Shown piece after piece: positions 57,055 to 63,987 of a stretch of DNA of 64,000 nucleotides; the stretch's first letter is position 1, and each line of letters opens with the position of its first letter. The position numbers and the translations under genes were made by a program. The DNA comes from an uncultured Bacilli bacterium. GTDB taxonomy: Bacteria; Bacillota_I; Bacilli_A; RF39; UBA660. A model generated the notes under the pieces. It was not told the origin of the DNA. It searched no databases and saw only the letters and a program-made list of their open reading frames with translations. The DNA lies in NCBI GenBank assembly GCA_934098435.1, contig CAKOOV010000005.1, positions 34,170 through 98,169 on the forward strand, written 5' to 3'.

Positions 57055-57901
57055 CTTAATAATTAAAGATAATATAAAAATAGAAGACTTAATATATGAA
57101 GTAAGAGGTAAGCAAGTGATGTTAGATTCTGATTTAGCTATACTTTATGAAGTTGAAACGAAAAGAATAAATGAAGCTGTTAAAAATAATATAGAAAAGT
57201 TTCCTGAAAGGTATTCTTTTAGAATTAGTGAAGAAGAGTATAATTTTTTGAAGTCGAAAGTTTCGACTTCAAAAGGAGGGTCTAGAAAAGGACATAATGT
57301 CTTTACTGAACAAGGTGTATATATGTTAGCAACAATTTTAAAAAGTAAAGCAGCATCTGAAATGACAATAGCAATAATGGATGCTTTTGTATTGATGAGA
57401 AGATTTATTTCAAATGATTTATATAAAAATAATAATATTTTGATTAATCATGAAAATAGAATACTATTACTAGAAGAATCTTTTGATAAACTAAGTACTA
57501 AAGAAGACAATAACCATATCTTTTATGATGGACAAATATATGATGCCTATTCTCTGCTTATAGATATATTAAGTAAAGCTAAAGAAGAAATAATTATTAT
57601 AGATAATTATGCTGGTAAAGAGTTATTTGATATTACTAGAAATATTAATGTTAATATTAAAATATATACTAAGAATATAGATAATATATCTAAAAAGAAA
57701 TATGAAAAAGAATACTCTAATATAGAAATAATTAGTACTGATATATTTCATGATAGGTTTATTATAATAGATAATAAAGAATTATATAATATTGGTAGTA
57801 GTCTTAAAGATATAGGTAAGAAGTGCAGTAGTGTAAATAAAATAGAAGATACAGTTATAATAAGTGAATTGATTGATAGATTGAAGTTAATTTATGGATG
57901 A
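57047..57901 (+). CDS. ORF6N-domain protein with phospholipase D-like C-terminal module
   Basis: A 284-residue protein. The N-terminal ORF6N domain (about 1-125) is nearly identical at its start to the preceding gene. The C-terminal module (about 165-284) with AKEEIIIIDNYAG, IFHDRFIIID and GSSLKDIGKKCSSVNKIED resembles a single PLD/HKD-like half site, as in many ORF6N proteins of gut bacteria. Likely phage-derived or a DNA-binding regulator. A 14-bp palindrome lies in the codons for FLKSKVSTSK. It overlaps the previous gene (coupling) with AAAGGAGG before the ATG. Confidence 0.88.
   Translation: MNDLIIKDNIKIEDLIYEVRGKQVMLDSDLAILYEVETKRINEAVKNNIEKFPERYSFRISEEEYNFLKSKVSTSKGGSRKGHNVFTEQGVYMLATILKSKAASEMTIAIMDAFVLMRRFISNDLYKNNNILINHENRILLLEESFDKLSTKEDNNHIFYDGQIYDAYSLLIDILSKAKEEIIIIDNYAGKELFDITRNINVNIKIYTKNIDNISKKKYEKEYSNIEIISTDIFHDRFIIIDNKELYNIGSSLKDIGKKCSSVNKIEDTVIISELIDRLKLIYG
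57246..57274. repeat. 14-bp inverted repeat inside the second ORF6N gene
   Basis: TTTTGAAGTCGAAA (57246-57259), G, TTTCGACTTCAAAA (57261-57274), perfect. Different sequence from the palindrome in the first copy but at the equivalent position in the protein. Confidence 0.9.
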
Positions 57902-57910
57902 AATAGTATA

Positions 57911-57939
57911 TTTACAATTGTTTATTTATCTGCTATAAT
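57911..57939 (+). promoter_or_regulatory. Promoter of glmS
   Basis: TTTACA (57911-57916), 17 bases, TATAAT (57934-57939). Transcription would begin just before the ribozyme. Confidence 0.75.
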
Positions 57940-57964
57940 TATGGTAAGTCTATAAACTAGAGGA

Positions 57965-58108
57965 GGTATTATTTATAGATTAGCGCCTGAACTATTAATA
58001 GTTGACGAGGAAGGTGGTTATCGAATTTTCGGCGGATGCTACTTTGGGTTATATACTCATAGGTTATTATTAAAAAGCAAAATTAACATTGTAACAAAGT
58101 AATAACTA
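57965..58108 (+). ncRNA. glmS ribozyme (glucosamine-6-phosphate-sensing)
   Basis: The self-cleaving riboswitch. AGCGCC (57982-57987) is the cleavage-site region, with the cut expected between A57982 and G57983. GTTGACGAGGA, then TTATCGAATTTTCGGCGGAT form the conserved core, and TTAACATTGTAACAAAG makes the 3' pseudoknot part. It lies directly before glmS, so high glucosamine-6-phosphate should lead to mRNA cleavage. Confidence 0.97.
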
Positions 58109-58128
58109 AATATAGAAACGAGGTAATT

Positions 58129-59895
58129 ATGTGTGGCATAGCAAGTTATGCTGGTAATAAAGATGTTATTAAAACGATAATGACTGGTTTAAAGTCTTTA
58201 GAATATAGGGGTTATGATTCTTCGGGTATTGCTTATATGAAAAATGGTAAGATTAATATTATAAAAAAAGAAGGACCTATTAAAAATTTAGATAATATAT
58301 TAAATTATGATGATGAGGCTAATATTGGTATTTCTCATACTAGATGGGCTACGCATGGTGGTGCTACGGATATTAATGCTCATCCTCATAGGCAAGGTAA
58401 GATTACACTTGTTCATAATGGTATTATAGAAAATTATAACGAACTTAAGGATGAACTTATTAAAAAGGGATATATATTTAAAACGGAGACTGATACAGAA
58501 GTAGCTAGTGCTGCTATAGATGATTTATATAATACTGAAAAGGATATGCTTAAGGCATTAAATAAGGCTACTTATGTTCTTAAAGGTAGTTATGCTTTTA
58601 ATATTATTAATGATGATTATCCTGATACTATTTTTGGTATTAGAAAAGATAGTCCCCTAATAGTGGGAACTAGTAGTAATGGTAATATTTTAGCTAGTGA
58701 TATTCCTGCGATTATACATGTTACTAATAAATATGTTATTCTTAATAATTATGATATAGTGGTTCTTACTAAAGATAATATTAAGTATTATGATAGGAAT
58801 TTAAATGAAATACATAAAGATATAAGAGTATTTAATGGTGATAGTGAAGAAATTAGTAAAAATGGTTATGATCATTATATGTTAAAGGAAATTAATGAAG
58901 AGGGTGAAGTTGTTAAAAGGATATTATCTTTATATACTAAAGATAATAAAGTAGGGGATATATTTAATATAAAGAAATATAAAAATATTGATATTGTAGC
59001 TTGTGGTAGTGCTGCTTTTGCTGGATATATAGGTAAATATTATATAGAGAAATATGCTAATATTAGAACTAATGTCCACTACGCATCAGAATATAGATAT
59101 CAAAAGAATTTCTTTGATAAAGATACTTTAGTAATATTAATATCTCAGTCTGGAGAAACTGCTGATACATTAGCTGCTATGAAATTAGCTAATGAACATA
59201 ATATTGATACGTTAGCTATAGTTAATAGACGTGATTCTTCTATTGCTAGAGAAAGTAAGTATGTAATATATACTCCTTGTGGTATTGAAATAGCTGTAGC
59301 TACTACTAAGGCTTATTTGGCTCAAGTTATTATTCTTATTTTACTTGCTATAAAAGATAGTAATATGGAAGAAGAAGGAATAAGAGAGTTAAAACTTCTT
59401 CCTAATATTATTACTAAATATATTAATGATTTTGATTATAAAGAAATTGCTAAATTAGTTAGTAATAAGAAAAATATATTTTATTTAGGTAGAGGTATTG
59501 ACTATTACTTGGCTTTAGAGGGTAGTTTAAAGTTAAAAGAGATATCTTATATTCATAGTGAGGCTTTTGCGGCAGGAGAACTTAAACATGGTAGTATATC
59601 ACTAATAGACAAGGAGTTTGGTGTTATTGCTATTGTACTTGATAATTCTATTAGTGATAAGACTATTAGTAATTTAAAAGAAGTATCTTCTAGAGGGGCA
59701 GAAGTTATTGCTATTACTAATATAGATAAAGATGATTTTTCTAAATATAAGATATTACTAGATAATCATAGTGAATTTCTAACTCCTCTTACCGCTATTA
59801 TACCAATGCAACTTCTGGCATATAATACGGCTTTAATTAAAGGTTATGATATTGATAAACCTAGGAATTTAGCTAAATCTGTTACTGTAGAATAA
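58129..59895 (+). CDS. glmS: Glutamine-fructose-6-phosphate aminotransferase
   Basis: Makes glucosamine-6-phosphate from fructose-6-phosphate and glutamine, the first step to UDP-GlcNAc. The N-terminal glutaminase has the catalytic Cys right after Met (MCGIASYAG), then HTRWATHGG. Two SIS domains follow (about 270-430 and 440-580), with VACGSAAFAG, ISQSGETADT and SEAFAAGELKHGSISLID. 588 residues; ends AKSVTVE as expected. It is controlled by the ribozyme upstream. Confidence 0.98.
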   Translation: MCGIASYAGNKDVIKTIMTGLKSLEYRGYDSSGIAYMKNGKINIIKKEGPIKNLDNILNYDDEANIGISHTRWATHGGATDINAHPHRQGKITLVHNGIIENYNELKDELIKKGYIFKTETDTEVASAAIDDLYNTEKDMLKALNKATYVLKGSYAFNIINDDYPDTIFGIRKDSPLIVGTSSNGNILASDIPAIIHVTNKYVILNNYDIVVLTKDNIKYYDRNLNEIHKDIRVFNGDSEEISKNGYDHYMLKEINEEGEVVKRILSLYTKDNKVGDIFNIKKYKNIDIVACGSAAFAGYIGKYYIEKYANIRTNVHYASEYRYQKNFFDKDTLVILISQSGETADTLAAMKLANEHNIDTLAIVNRRDSSIARESKYVIYTPCGIEIAVATTKAYLAQVIILILLAIKDSNMEEEGIRELKLLPNIITKYINDFDYKEIAKLVSNKKNIFYLGRGIDYYLALEGSLKLKEISYIHSEAFAAGELKHGSISLIDKEFGVIAIVLDNSISDKTISNLKEVSSRGAEVIAITNIDKDDFSKYKILLDNHSEFLTPLTAIIPMQLLAYNTALIKGYDIDKPRNLAKSVTVE

Positions 59896-59918
59896 GAGTA
59901 TTTGACTACTCTTTTTCT
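59894..59918 (+). terminator. Terminator after glmS
   Basis: AAGAGTA (59894-59900) pairs with TACTCTT (59907-59913), followed by TTTTC. Confidence 0.8.
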
Positions 59919-59924
59919 TTGTGC

Positions 59925-59930
59925 TATAAT
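59925..59930 (+). promoter_or_regulatory. -10 element for the Fic gene
   Basis: TATAAT 25 bases before the start codon. The -35 at 17 bases is poor and lies within the glmS terminator. Confidence 0.45.
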
Positions 59931-59954
59931 ACTTTTCAAGAAATGGGGTGCTAT

Positions 59955-60857
59955 ATGCCAATAGTTAATGGGATGAATAGTGATTATATTAATTATTTTT
60001 ATTTATTTGATTATATTAGTAAGATTAAGTTGTCTCCTAGGGTGTTGGAACATTTAGAAACTACTAATAGGGAATTTGATAATTATATGCATACTCTATC
60101 TTGTTATGACGAAGAATATATTATTAATTATTTTATTTATTCATTATATAGTGAACTTATGTCTAGTAAAAGAATTGAAAATATTAATTTTGATGTTAAG
60201 GAGTTAACTAATAGTAATTTGTTTTTTGATACTTTAACTATTAGTAATAGAAGAATACATCTTTTACATAATTTTATTACTGATGGGGAAATGGAACCTA
60301 GTTTTGAATATAGAAAGACAGAGGTTAATGTTAGTAAAATTAATGATGATGGTACAGAAGATATTTTTTGGCGTGGTGTTAAGGCTAAGGATGTTAATAA
60401 TTTTATGAATAATTTTATTAAGGTTTTTAAACATAATGGTACTTCTTTACTTTATAGTAATCCATTTTTAGCTAGTAGTTTGATGCATCTTCTATTTATT
60501 AGGATACATCCTTATACTGATGGAAATGGTAGAACTTCGAGAATTATTCATAATATTAAATTTACTGAGATGGTAAATAAACTTTATGGTACTAATTTAA
60601 AACTTAGTCCTCTTAATTTATCTGAAAGTATTTTGCTTAATAAGGTAACTTATGTTAAGAGACTAGACAATATATATTTTGATATGAAACATGATACTAA
60701 TGATAGTATTAATGATTGGTTTAACTTTATTTTGGATATGGCTGATGAACAATTATTTGTAGCTGTTGGAAGAATACCTTCTATTGATAATAGATTTATT
60801 GTTAATGATACTGATATTAAAAAGATTAAATCTATGCGTTTATCTAGGATTAAATAA
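59955..60857 (+). CDS. Fic-family AMPylator with self-inhibitory motif
   Basis: Fic proteins transfer AMP, or a related moiety, onto Ser, Thr or Tyr. The catalytic motif HPYTDGNGR (185-193) is complete, with the catalytic His and the ATP-binding GNGR. SKRIEN (71-76) fits the inhibitory motif S/T-x-x-x-E-G/N, placed N-terminal as in class II Fic proteins; Glu75 would block ATP's gamma phosphate. The ATG at 59955 has GGGGTG upstream. It has 300 residues and no antitoxin gene is adjacent, consistent with self-inhibition. Confidence 0.92.
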   Translation: MPIVNGMNSDYINYFYLFDYISKIKLSPRVLEHLETTNREFDNYMHTLSCYDEEYIINYFIYSLYSELMSSKRIENINFDVKELTNSNLFFDTLTISNRRIHLLHNFITDGEMEPSFEYRKTEVNVSKINDDGTEDIFWRGVKAKDVNNFMNNFIKVFKHNGTSLLYSNPFLASSLMHLLFIRIHPYTDGNGRTSRIIHNIKFTEMVNKLYGTNLKLSPLNLSESILLNKVTYVKRLDNIYFDMKHDTNDSINDWFNFILDMADEQLFVAVGRIPSIDNRFIVNDTDIKKIKSMRLSRIK

Positions 60858-60884
60858 TACTAAGTAATTGGTATTATTTTTTTT
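60852..60884 (+). terminator. Terminator after the Fic gene
   Basis: AAATAATAC (60852-60860) pairs with GTATTATTT (60871-60879), then T residues. Confidence 0.8.
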
Positions 60885-60905
60885 GTAAACACTAAGTAAA
60901 TTATA

Positions 60906-60934
60906 TTGCTTTATTTTTTTCTCTATGATATTAT
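60906..60934 (+). promoter_or_regulatory. Promoter of the thyA-folA-tmk operon
   Basis: TTGCTT (60906-60911), 17 bases, TATTAT (60929-60934). GAGGAGG lies before the start. Confidence 0.65.
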
Positions 60935-60966
60935 TAAGTAGATGATAATAGAGGAGGTAAATTTTT

Positions 60967-62121
60967 ATGACTGAGTTTGATAAAGAGTATTTAAGATTAC
61001 TTAGAGAAATTATTAATAATGGAGTAGAGGTTCACAATAGAACAGGAATTAATACTTTAAAAATACCTGAATTTCATTTTTGTTTTGATGTAGATAATGA
61101 ATTTCCTATTTTACAAACTAAACAAATGTTTTATAGACAAGCTGTTACTGAGATGTTATGGATATGGCAAATGGGATCTAATGATGTTAGAGATTTACAT
61201 GAGAGAAATGTTCATATATGGGATGAATGGATGGTAGATGATGACGGTATTTATCGTATATATGAACCTAGTGGTAATTATGATCCTGATAAGGAAGTTG
61301 TTGTTATGGATCCACTAAGTACAGGAGTAGATAATCCTTTTGGTGAGTTAAAACCTAAACTTGATAATGATGGTAAGGTTATGAAAGCTAAAAGTAGGAT
61401 AGAAGGTAAAACTATTAAAAGTGCTAAATATTATGGCAAGGAATTTGCTTATACTATTGGTACTGCTTATGGTTATATTACTAATAGATATAAACATGCT
61501 AGAAATTTAATTGACACTATAAAGAATAATCCTACTGATAGAAGAATGGTTAAAAGTTTATGGCAAGATGAATTTTTAAGAACTGCTGTACTTCCATCAT
61601 GTGTATGGTCTACTGAATGGGATGTTACTGATGGAACGCTTAATTTGTTTGTTCATCAAAGAAGCTGTGATGTACCTCTAGGACTTCCATTTAATATTAC
61701 ACAATATTCTTGTTTCTTAGCAATGATAGCTCAAGTTACTGGTCTTAAAGTTGGAAAACTTAATTACTCTATTAAAGATGCTCATATTTATGTTAATCAA
61801 ATAGATGGGGTTAAAGAGCAAATAAGAAGAGAAGATAGATATAATGAATTATCTTTATTACCACATGATGAACTTATTAAAATGAAAAAAGTACTAGAAG
61901 ATAAACTTAGTTTAATTCAAGATATTAAGAGTGATGAATATAAGAAATTAGATACAGAAAATAGAATTATTGATTTGATATTAGAACCTACACATCCAAA
62001 ACTTGAATTAAATAAAGATATTGATGACTTCTTTAAATTTGATAATTCTAAAGAACTTAAAGATGTTAAAGTTGAAAGTTATAATCATATGGGAAAAATA
62101 ACTTTTCCTATAGCACAATAG
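60967..62121 (+). CDS. thyA: Thymidylate synthase, Bacillus ThyA type with insertions
   Basis: Methylates dUMP to dTMP with methylene-tetrahydrofolate. The catalytic Cys212 lies in LPSCVWS; the Val after Cys, instead of the common His, matches the Bacillus ThyA subfamily, as do EMLWIWQMGSNDV and VHIWDEWM. QRSCDVPLGLPFNITQYS binds phosphate and folate. At 384 residues it is longer than usual, owing to an insertion of about 50-60 residues after WDEWM and another of about 40 near the C-terminus. folA and tmk follow, completing dTMP synthesis. Confidence 0.95.
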   Translation: MTEFDKEYLRLLREIINNGVEVHNRTGINTLKIPEFHFCFDVDNEFPILQTKQMFYRQAVTEMLWIWQMGSNDVRDLHERNVHIWDEWMVDDDGIYRIYEPSGNYDPDKEVVVMDPLSTGVDNPFGELKPKLDNDGKVMKAKSRIEGKTIKSAKYYGKEFAYTIGTAYGYITNRYKHARNLIDTIKNNPTDRRMVKSLWQDEFLRTAVLPSCVWSTEWDVTDGTLNLFVHQRSCDVPLGLPFNITQYSCFLAMIAQVTGLKVGKLNYSIKDAHIYVNQIDGVKEQIRREDRYNELSLLPHDELIKMKKVLEDKLSLIQDIKSDEYKKLDTENRIIDLILEPTHPKLELNKDIDDFFKFDNSKELKDVKVESYNHMGKITFPIAQ

Positions 62122-62131
62122 GGGGAATAAT

Positions 62132-62626
62132 ATGAAAAGTTTAGATTTAATTGCTGCAATAGGATATAATAATGAACTTGGTATTGATAATCATTTACTT
62201 TGGAAGATACCGGAGGATTTATCCTTCTATAAAAGAATGACAATGGGTAAGAATATTATTATGGGAAGAAAGACATTTGAGTCAATGCCTCCGAAGGCTT
62301 TTATTGGTAGAAAACCTATTATACTTACTTCTCATGATATTGATAGTGTTTGTGATGTTTTATGCTTTGACAAGTTTGATAATCTTCTTGAATATATTTA
62401 TAATACTGATGAAGATTTTATGGTAGTTGGTGGGGCAATGGTATATGAACTTTTTATTCCTTATGTAGATAAAATGTATTTAACAGAAGTTGCAGGTGAG
62501 TATATCGCAGATACTTATTTTCCTTATTTTGATCCAAATGATTTTGATAAGGAAGAAATTGGTAATTTTATGGATAATGATATTCCTTATATTAGAAATA
62601 AATATATTAGAAAGAAGGTCAAATAA
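62132..62626 (+). CDS. folA: Dihydrofolate reductase
   Basis: Regenerates tetrahydrofolate for ThyA. 164 residues. The N-terminus IAAIGYNNELGIDNHLLWKIPEDLSFYKRMT and IMGRKTFESMP are diagnostic, and MVVGGAMVYEL is the NADPH-binding block. AGGGGGAAT precedes the ATG, 10 bases after thyA. Its stop overlaps the start of the kinase. Confidence 0.97.
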   Translation: MKSLDLIAAIGYNNELGIDNHLLWKIPEDLSFYKRMTMGKNIIMGRKTFESMPPKAFIGRKPIILTSHDIDSVCDVLCFDKFDNLLEYIYNTDEDFMVVGGAMVYELFIPYVDKMYLTEVAGEYIADTYFPYFDPNDFDKEEIGNFMDNDIPYIRNKYIRKKVK

Positions 62627-63300
62627 TGGGAAAACTTATTGTAATTGAAGGTTCTTGCGATGGCGTTGGTAAAAGCTTGCAATATAAGTTATTAGTGGAT
62701 AGACTTTTAAAGGATAAAGAAAAGGTTGTTACTACACATCATTTTCCTAGTTATGGAACATATCAAGGTAGACCAGTTGAGGAATATTTAAAGGGTAATT
62801 ATGGTAAAATATCTAATTTGTCTCCTTATTTTGTTAATAGTTTATATGCTCAAGATAGAGCTATTACTTGGATAACTGGTTTAAAACAAGAATATGATAA
62901 AGGTAATATTATAGTACTTGATAGATATACTACTTCTTCTTTAATATATCAATCTTCTGTTATTGATAATCCTAAGGAAAAGGAAGATTTTATTAATTAT
63001 GTTTATGATTATGAATATAATAAAATTGGTATTCCTGAACCTGATTTAGTAATATTTTTACATGTTCCTTTTGAGCTTGCCAGAAGTTTAAAAAATAAAA
63101 GAACTAATAATGAGGGAGTTAAAAATGATATTCATGAGAGTGACTATGAATATTTAAAAAGAGCTTCTGATACTTCTATTGATATTGCTAAGAAATATAA
63201 TTGGTGTTTTATTGAATGTTCTTCGAATAATGAAATGAGATTACCAGAGGATATTCATGAAGATATATATAAATTAGTAAAAGAGAAATTCTATAATTAG
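62626..63300 (+). CDS. tmk: Thymidylate kinase
   Basis: Phosphorylates dTMP. 224 residues. The P-loop is GSCDGVGKS, with GKS kept and the preceding residues atypical. LDRYTTSSLIYQ matches the DRY motif. DLVIFLHVPFELA follows. The C-terminal half resembles dTMP kinases in length. It overlaps folA by one base, making thyA-folA-tmk one transcription and translation unit. A terminator follows. Confidence 0.93.
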   Translation: MGKLIVIEGSCDGVGKSLQYKLLVDRLLKDKEKVVTTHHFPSYGTYQGRPVEEYLKGNYGKISNLSPYFVNSLYAQDRAITWITGLKQEYDKGNIIVLDRYTTSSLIYQSSVIDNPKEKEDFINYVYDYEYNKIGIPEPDLVIFLHVPFELARSLKNKRTNNEGVKNDIHESDYEYLKRASDTSIDIAKKYNWCFIECSSNNEMRLPEDIHEDIYKLVKEKFYN

Positions 63301-63312
63301 AGTTTCTCTTTT
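63279..63312 (+). terminator. Terminator after tmk
   Basis: AAAAGAGAAA (63279-63288) pairs with TTTCTCTTTT (63303-63312). Confidence 0.75.
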
Positions 63313-63415
63313 AACTTTTGTCTTGATATAATACATATGTTTTCTATTATATTTTTATATAAATACTTATAAATAAAGGCTTTATAAATTAATTATAAGA
63401 ATAATTAATTTAATA

Positions 63416-63444
63416 TTGACTTGAACATTTAATTTATATATAAT
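63416..63444 (+). promoter_or_regulatory. Promoter of the toxin-like mRNA
   Basis: TTGACT (63416-63421), 17 bases, TATAAT (63439-63444). The transcript should start near 63451. Confidence 0.85.
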
Positions 63445-63466
63445 GTTTAGGTGGTAATACTTATAT

Positions 63467-63504
63467 GGGTGTTCTCTCCTTTTTTAAATTAATTAAGGAA
63501 GGAG
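63467..63504 (+). promoter_or_regulatory. 5' hairpin that hides the Shine-Dalgarno sequence
   Basis: CTCCTTTTTTAA (63476-63487) can pair over 12 positions (two G-T pairs) with TTAAGGAAGGAG (63493-63504), masking the AAGGAAGGAG site. The preceding GGTGTTCTCTCC (63468-63479) is perfectly complementary to GGAGAGAACACC (63679-63690) near the mRNA 3' end. Confidence 0.8.
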
Positions 63505-63513
63505 TGAGGCTAT

Positions 63514-63549
63514 ATGAAAGAAATTTTCCGTAAAGGGGGTTTTGAGTAG
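63514..63549 (+). CDS. 11-aa leader ORF overlapping the toxin ORF
   Basis: ATG at 63514, 9 bases after AAGGAAGGAG, encodes MKEIFRKGGFE and ends TAG at 63547-63549. The stop shares its last G with the GTG of the hydrophobic ORF (TAGTG). This is the arrangement expected for translational coupling, as mok is for hok. Confidence 0.6.
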   Translation: MKEIFRKGGFE

Positions 63550-63632
63550 TGGAATTAGTTTTAGCATATGTACTTTGCTATGCTATAACTATTCTGGTTA
63601 TAATTGCTTTAAGCAATAATAACCATAGATAA
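63549..63632 (+). CDS. Candidate type I toxin, 27-aa hydrophobic peptide
   Basis: GTG start (63549). The peptide MELVLAYVLCYAITILVIIA continues LSNNNHR: one membrane segment with a short polar tail, typical of type I toxins such as Fst, TxpA and Hok classes. No own Shine-Dalgarno sequence lies at standard distance (only GGGGG 12 bases away), so initiation probably depends on the leader ORF. It is flanked by a strong promoter, a Shine-Dalgarno-masking hairpin and a convergent antisense promoter. Toxicity is inferred from architecture, not shown. Confidence 0.7.
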   Translation: MELVLAYVLCYAITILVIIALSNNNHR

Positions 63633-63637
63633 AAAAC

Positions 63638-63664
63638 GGAGCACTCTACTTAAGGAAGTGCTCC
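63638..63664. terminator. Hairpin ending the antisense RNA, also in the toxin mRNA
   Basis: GGAGCACT (63638-63645) pairs with AGTGCTCC (63657-63664), 8 bp, with an 11-base loop containing AAGGA. On the minus strand a T run follows. Confidence 0.8.
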
Positions 63665-63684
63665 ATACAAAAAACCATGGAGAG

Positions 63685-63717
63685 AACACCTTTCGAATAT
63701 AGGTGTTACCCATTTTT
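63685..63717 (+). terminator. 3' hairpin of the toxin mRNA
   Basis: AACACCT (63685-63691) pairs with AGGTGTT (63701-63707), followed by ACCCATTTTTA. It uses bases that also pair with the 5' end, so the two structures compete. Confidence 0.65.
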
Positions 63718-63746
63718 ATTATGAGTAAATTTCTCTTTCCATATAC

Positions 63747-63775
63747 ATTATATAATATATTTTAAAAAAATGCAA
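63747..63775 (-). promoter_or_regulatory. Promoter of the antisense RNA
   Basis: On the minus strand TTGCAT (63770-63775), a 17-base spacer and perfect TATAAT (63747-63752). Confidence 0.8.
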
Positions 63776-63800
63776 TTCTTTAATAAATTAAAATTAAAGT

Positions 63801-63829
63801 ATAGTACATATGTTTTGTACTATGTTTTT
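63801..63829. terminator. Terminator-like hairpin between the two element copies
   Basis: ATAGTAC (63801-63807) pairs with GTACTAT (63817-63823), followed by GTTTTTG. Confidence 0.55.
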
Positions 63830-63834
63830 GTGTG

Positions 63835-63987
63835 AATACTTGTATATAAAGGGTTTATAAACTAATTATAAGAATGATTAATTTAATATTGACTTGAATA
63901 TTTAATTTATATATAATGGTTAAGTGGTAATACTTATATGGGTGTTCTCTCCTTTTTTAATCTAATTAAGGAAGGAGTGATTTTATG
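63835..63987. repeat. Direct repeat, copy 2
   Basis: Second copy of the promoter-leader repeat. TTGACT (63889-63894), 17 bases, TATAAT (63912-63917); GGGTGTTCTCTCC (63940-63952); AAGGAAGGAG before an ATG. The hairpin loop differs (TCTAA for ATTAA) while the stem is kept. Confidence 0.9.

Larger units (their letters stand above)
63360..63516. repeat. Direct repeat, copy 1 (promoter and leader of the toxin-like element)
   Basis: About 155 bases nearly identical to 63835-63987, by eye about 90 percent: promoter, GGGTGTTCTCTCC, T run and the AAGGAAGGAG site. The copies diverge after the start codon. Confidence 0.9.
63631..63740 (-). ncRNA. Candidate antisense RNA antitoxin
   Basis: On the minus strand a promoter (63747-63775) would start a transcript near 63740 that ends at GGAGCACT/AGTGCTCC (63638-63664), followed on that strand by GTTTTTT. 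It is about 110 bases and complementary to the 3' half of the toxin mRNA, including GGAGAGAACACC and both 3' hairpins. Confidence 0.7.

Noticed and set aside
63360..63987. CRISPR array or IS element at the window end
   Set aside because: Only two long repeats with promoters and ORF starts; no short regular repeats, terminal inverted repeats or transposase.
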